Shown here: in pieces, positions 62,501 through 64,000 of the stretch
How positions within the stretch are numbered: the first letter of the stretch is position 1
How the letters are laid out: every line of letters begins with the position of its first letter
Source: Phorcus lineatus
Taxonomy: Eukaryota; Mollusca; Gastropoda; Trochida; Trochidae
NCBI GenBank assembly: GCA_921293015.1
Contig: OV121092.1
Location: forward strand, 28,497,264 to 28,561,263
Direction of reading: 5' to 3'
Length of the DNA: 64,000 bases
Made by a program: the position numbers and the translations under genes
Notes under the pieces: model-generated
The model's input: the letters and a program-made list of their open reading frames with translations, nothing else
The model's database searches: none
Told to the model about the DNA's origin: nothing

Positions 62501-63700
62501 CTCTGTACTTTCACAAAATCAGTGCAAACTTGTGACACAGGTATTGTTTTTAATTTATCCAATCAGAGATTTAGGAATTTTTTCTTTTATGACACATACT
62601 CGCATGGCCAAGATTGAGAAACTCTTGCAATCTCAATAAGATATACAAGCAGATTGAAAGCTTATAAAGTTGTAACAATGTTGATGATTGCACAACAAAA
62701 TTTGAATGAAGCAATCAAAATTCAAGTCTAGATCCACTTTAGAGTGCCTTCTTTAGGAAGAGTTTTTTATCAATTCTTACCATTAAACTCTATTGTTCTC
62801 TTAAGGTCGGTTACTAAGTTGATCACCGTGTTATGCTCGTGCTCAGGTGGTAAGTTTAATGAATACAGGTGTTCATCTAACTTACTCACCTATAAACAAT
62901 TTCTAAGTTTTGAATAGTTGTTTCTCATTTTGAAGATGATTCGTAAAATATCTTGACTTCAGGACAAGAGAATTTAGAAATGTTTTTGTCGAAACCAGGG
63001 ATCGAACTCACAACCTCCTGAGTAATTTCCAGTGAGCTAACCACTAGACCAGCAAATCCAACTTACAAGTAAAAGACATTTTTATGACCAAATGATTTAG
63101 ATTTTTTTAAGTGATAGGATTGGGTTCTACTTTGTTAATTTTGTAAATCCAAAACGTCTACGGTGGTAAACATCTCCTAATTTCCATTTTGAAATTTAGT
63201 TTTTTGTGGTTACTCATGTGATGTTTACACTTTCTGTTATTCTGCATGTTCATTCAGCACGCTGCACGTACAGTGTGTTTCCTAAGGCTTCTGTCACCTA
63301 CCGCATGTAGACAACGTATGTTTATCTGGAAGTGGCATAAATATTATACCAATGATATTAACAAAAGTACCTCTATTATTTTAACGTGTGCTTAATATAT
63401 TTTTTCAAATGTTTTTGTCGCTGTTCGGATTAGATTTCAATGGTTGAATGGTAAGTCAGTTACCGACCTCATTGTCGGAGTGCATGAATTGAAACACCTA
63501 GGCACGTGCGATGTAATCCCTTCACACTTCGCGTCTCGGGATCACACTTCACACGTGCCTAGGTGTTCCAATTCATGCACACCTCCAACTCGGTTGGTAA
63601 ACTTTACTTACCTCGTTTGTTAGAGGAGCTTTCCCTGGTTCCAGCACAACAACTGTAGAGTTGTTTAGATCCGCTTCAGCAACAGTCTGCTGTTCATGAA
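56541..63700 (-). CDS. USP40: USP40-like ubiquitin-specific protease, C-terminal third (partial, runs off the right edge)
   Basis: Ten minus-strand exons join in phase: 63612-63700, 61994-62117, 61232-61371, 60571-60676, 59903-60131, 59234-59299, 58831-59047, 57675-57776, 57113-57213, 56541-56634. They encode about 422 residues. The order of segments matches the C-terminal region of USP40 as I recall it: [54 protein letters not shown], a Lys-rich stretch, [22 protein letters not shown], and the end LTIKVDTFT. This part forms several ubiquitin-like folds (for example [14 protein letters not shown]). The catalytic Cys/His domain lies upstream, outside the window. USP40 removes ubiquitin from proteins. 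The last exon is placed by its AG acceptor and by completing the codon AT|G. No frame damage is seen, and the introns are long and repeat-filled. Confidence 0.85.
59191..59212. repeat. AT dinucleotide repeat
   Basis: Run of (AT)n in a USP40 intron. Confidence 0.9.
59455..59815. repeat. GGAT/GATA tetranucleotide repeat
   Basis: Long interrupted (GGAT)n/(GATA)n in the USP40 intron between the exons at 59903 and 59299. Proline/serine-rich and Trp/Met/Gly-rich open frames over it are artefacts of the repeat. Confidence 0.95.
60975..61178. repeat. 204-bp near-perfect hairpin in a USP40 intron
   Basis: Two arms of about 97 bp are inverted copies around a 9-nt loop (centre ATCAAGCAAGTGAT / ATCACTTGCTTGAT). 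Outer ends are GAAGAAGAACGAG and its mirror. Each arm contains ACGAAATTGC, CGTTTCGGT and GATACTAACA. One arm has a stem (CGGTGT / ACACCG) followed by GAAAC and preceded by a CTGATGA-like CTTGATAG, resembling a decayed hammerhead. This suggests two inverted end-fragments of a Penelope-like element. Confidence 0.75.
62766..63059 (-). mobile_element. tRNA-derived SINE, second family, in a USP40 intron
   Basis: Read on the minus strand, the head has an A box TGGTCTAGTGGTTAGCTC and a B box GTTCGATCCC, followed by a body of about 200 bp and a short A-rich end (TTGATAAAAA). The body does not resemble the SINE of the lectin cluster. Confidence 0.75.
63480..63580. repeat. Short inverted repeat with CACGTG arms
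   Basis: 29-bp arms (63480-63508 and 63552-63580; TGCATGAATT...CCTAGGCACGTG and mirror, one or two mismatches) around a 43-nt loop. Weaker pairing extends outward to about 63459 and 63602. It lies some 30 bp from the USP40 donor at 63611. Confidence 0.75.
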
Positions 63701-64000
63701 CTGAAATAAGACGAAGTTCTTTGTAAAAGATAAGCCATTATTTAAATACTCTACTTCTAAAGGCAGTGGAAAAATCCATTGAAAGTGGACAGCCAGATCA
63801 CGATTTAATATTTCAACCAATGAGTAATGAATGTGTTTCTTGGCACTTAAGAGGAAGGGATGAGGATGTTTTTTTAATTTCAGTAACCCCAGGGTCCAGA
63901 TTGTTGGAAATTAGGTTAAGATTTCATCAGTGACAACATATTGGGGGGGAGGGGGGAGGGTTCAATATTCTCTTAGCAAGTGAGAAAATTGTTGCATAGT

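Noticed and set aside
62782-62893. Possible extra USP40 coding exon
   Set aside because: It is open and has splice-like ends, but it would put the next exon out of frame and it lies in the body of a tRNA-derived SINE. Kept only as a possible poison exon.

Overview
This is a 64 kb piece of an animal nuclear genome, most likely from a mollusc. The genes are AT-rich, intron-rich and widely spaced. The introns hold many small inverted-repeat elements, tRNA-derived SINEs of a mollusc type, and a tandem-array element like the bivalve 'pearl'/Helentron group. All gene models below were spliced by hand. Each has GT..AG introns and consistent phase, except where noted.

Left part (1-30 kb), plus strand. 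Two alpha-tubulin genes lie in the same orientation, with a penta-EF-hand (PEF) calcium-binding protein gene between them. Alpha-tubulin copy 1 (exons at 2007-2229 and 2385-3514) has arginine at position 40, where alpha-tubulin normally has the acetylated lysine. Alpha-tubulin copy 2 (exons at 28280-28502 and 28723-29852) keeps Lys40. Its start codon lies 7.2 kb upstream in a tiny first exon at 21090-21092, behind a good TATA box at 20961. The PEF gene (nine coding exons, 8117-14921) has micro-exons of 25 and 22 nt and one intron with the hallmarks of a U12-type (minor spliceosome) intron. Further right, at 35.4 kb, lies a short orphan alpha-tubulin fragment.

Middle part (32-50 kb), minus strand. 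Three tandem genes encode small secreted C-type lectins, each with four coding exons and identical intron phases. Genes A (149 aa) and B (150 aa) are intact. Gene C has a 2-nt frameshift in its last exon. The sugar-binding triplet differs in each copy (IPD, EPT, EPN). A GATAAGAT motif lies about 40-70 nt upstream of all three start codons. The cluster is full of repeats: a solo LTR, a mariner relic, SINEs and a TTAA-type MITE.

Right part (56.5-63.7 kb), minus strand. Ten exons encode the C-terminal third of a USP40-like ubiquitin-specific protease. The catalytic part would lie beyond the right edge. Its introns hold a 204-bp near-perfect hairpin, a tetranucleotide repeat and a SINE with exon-like features.

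No prokaryotic-type system, CRISPR array or intact autonomous mobile element was seen. The most interesting signals are the acetylation-site switch between the tubulin paralogs, the probable U12 intron next to micro-exons, diversification of the lectin binding site with shared promoter motifs, the helentron-like array, and two hammerhead-like or hairpin elements near or in USP40.
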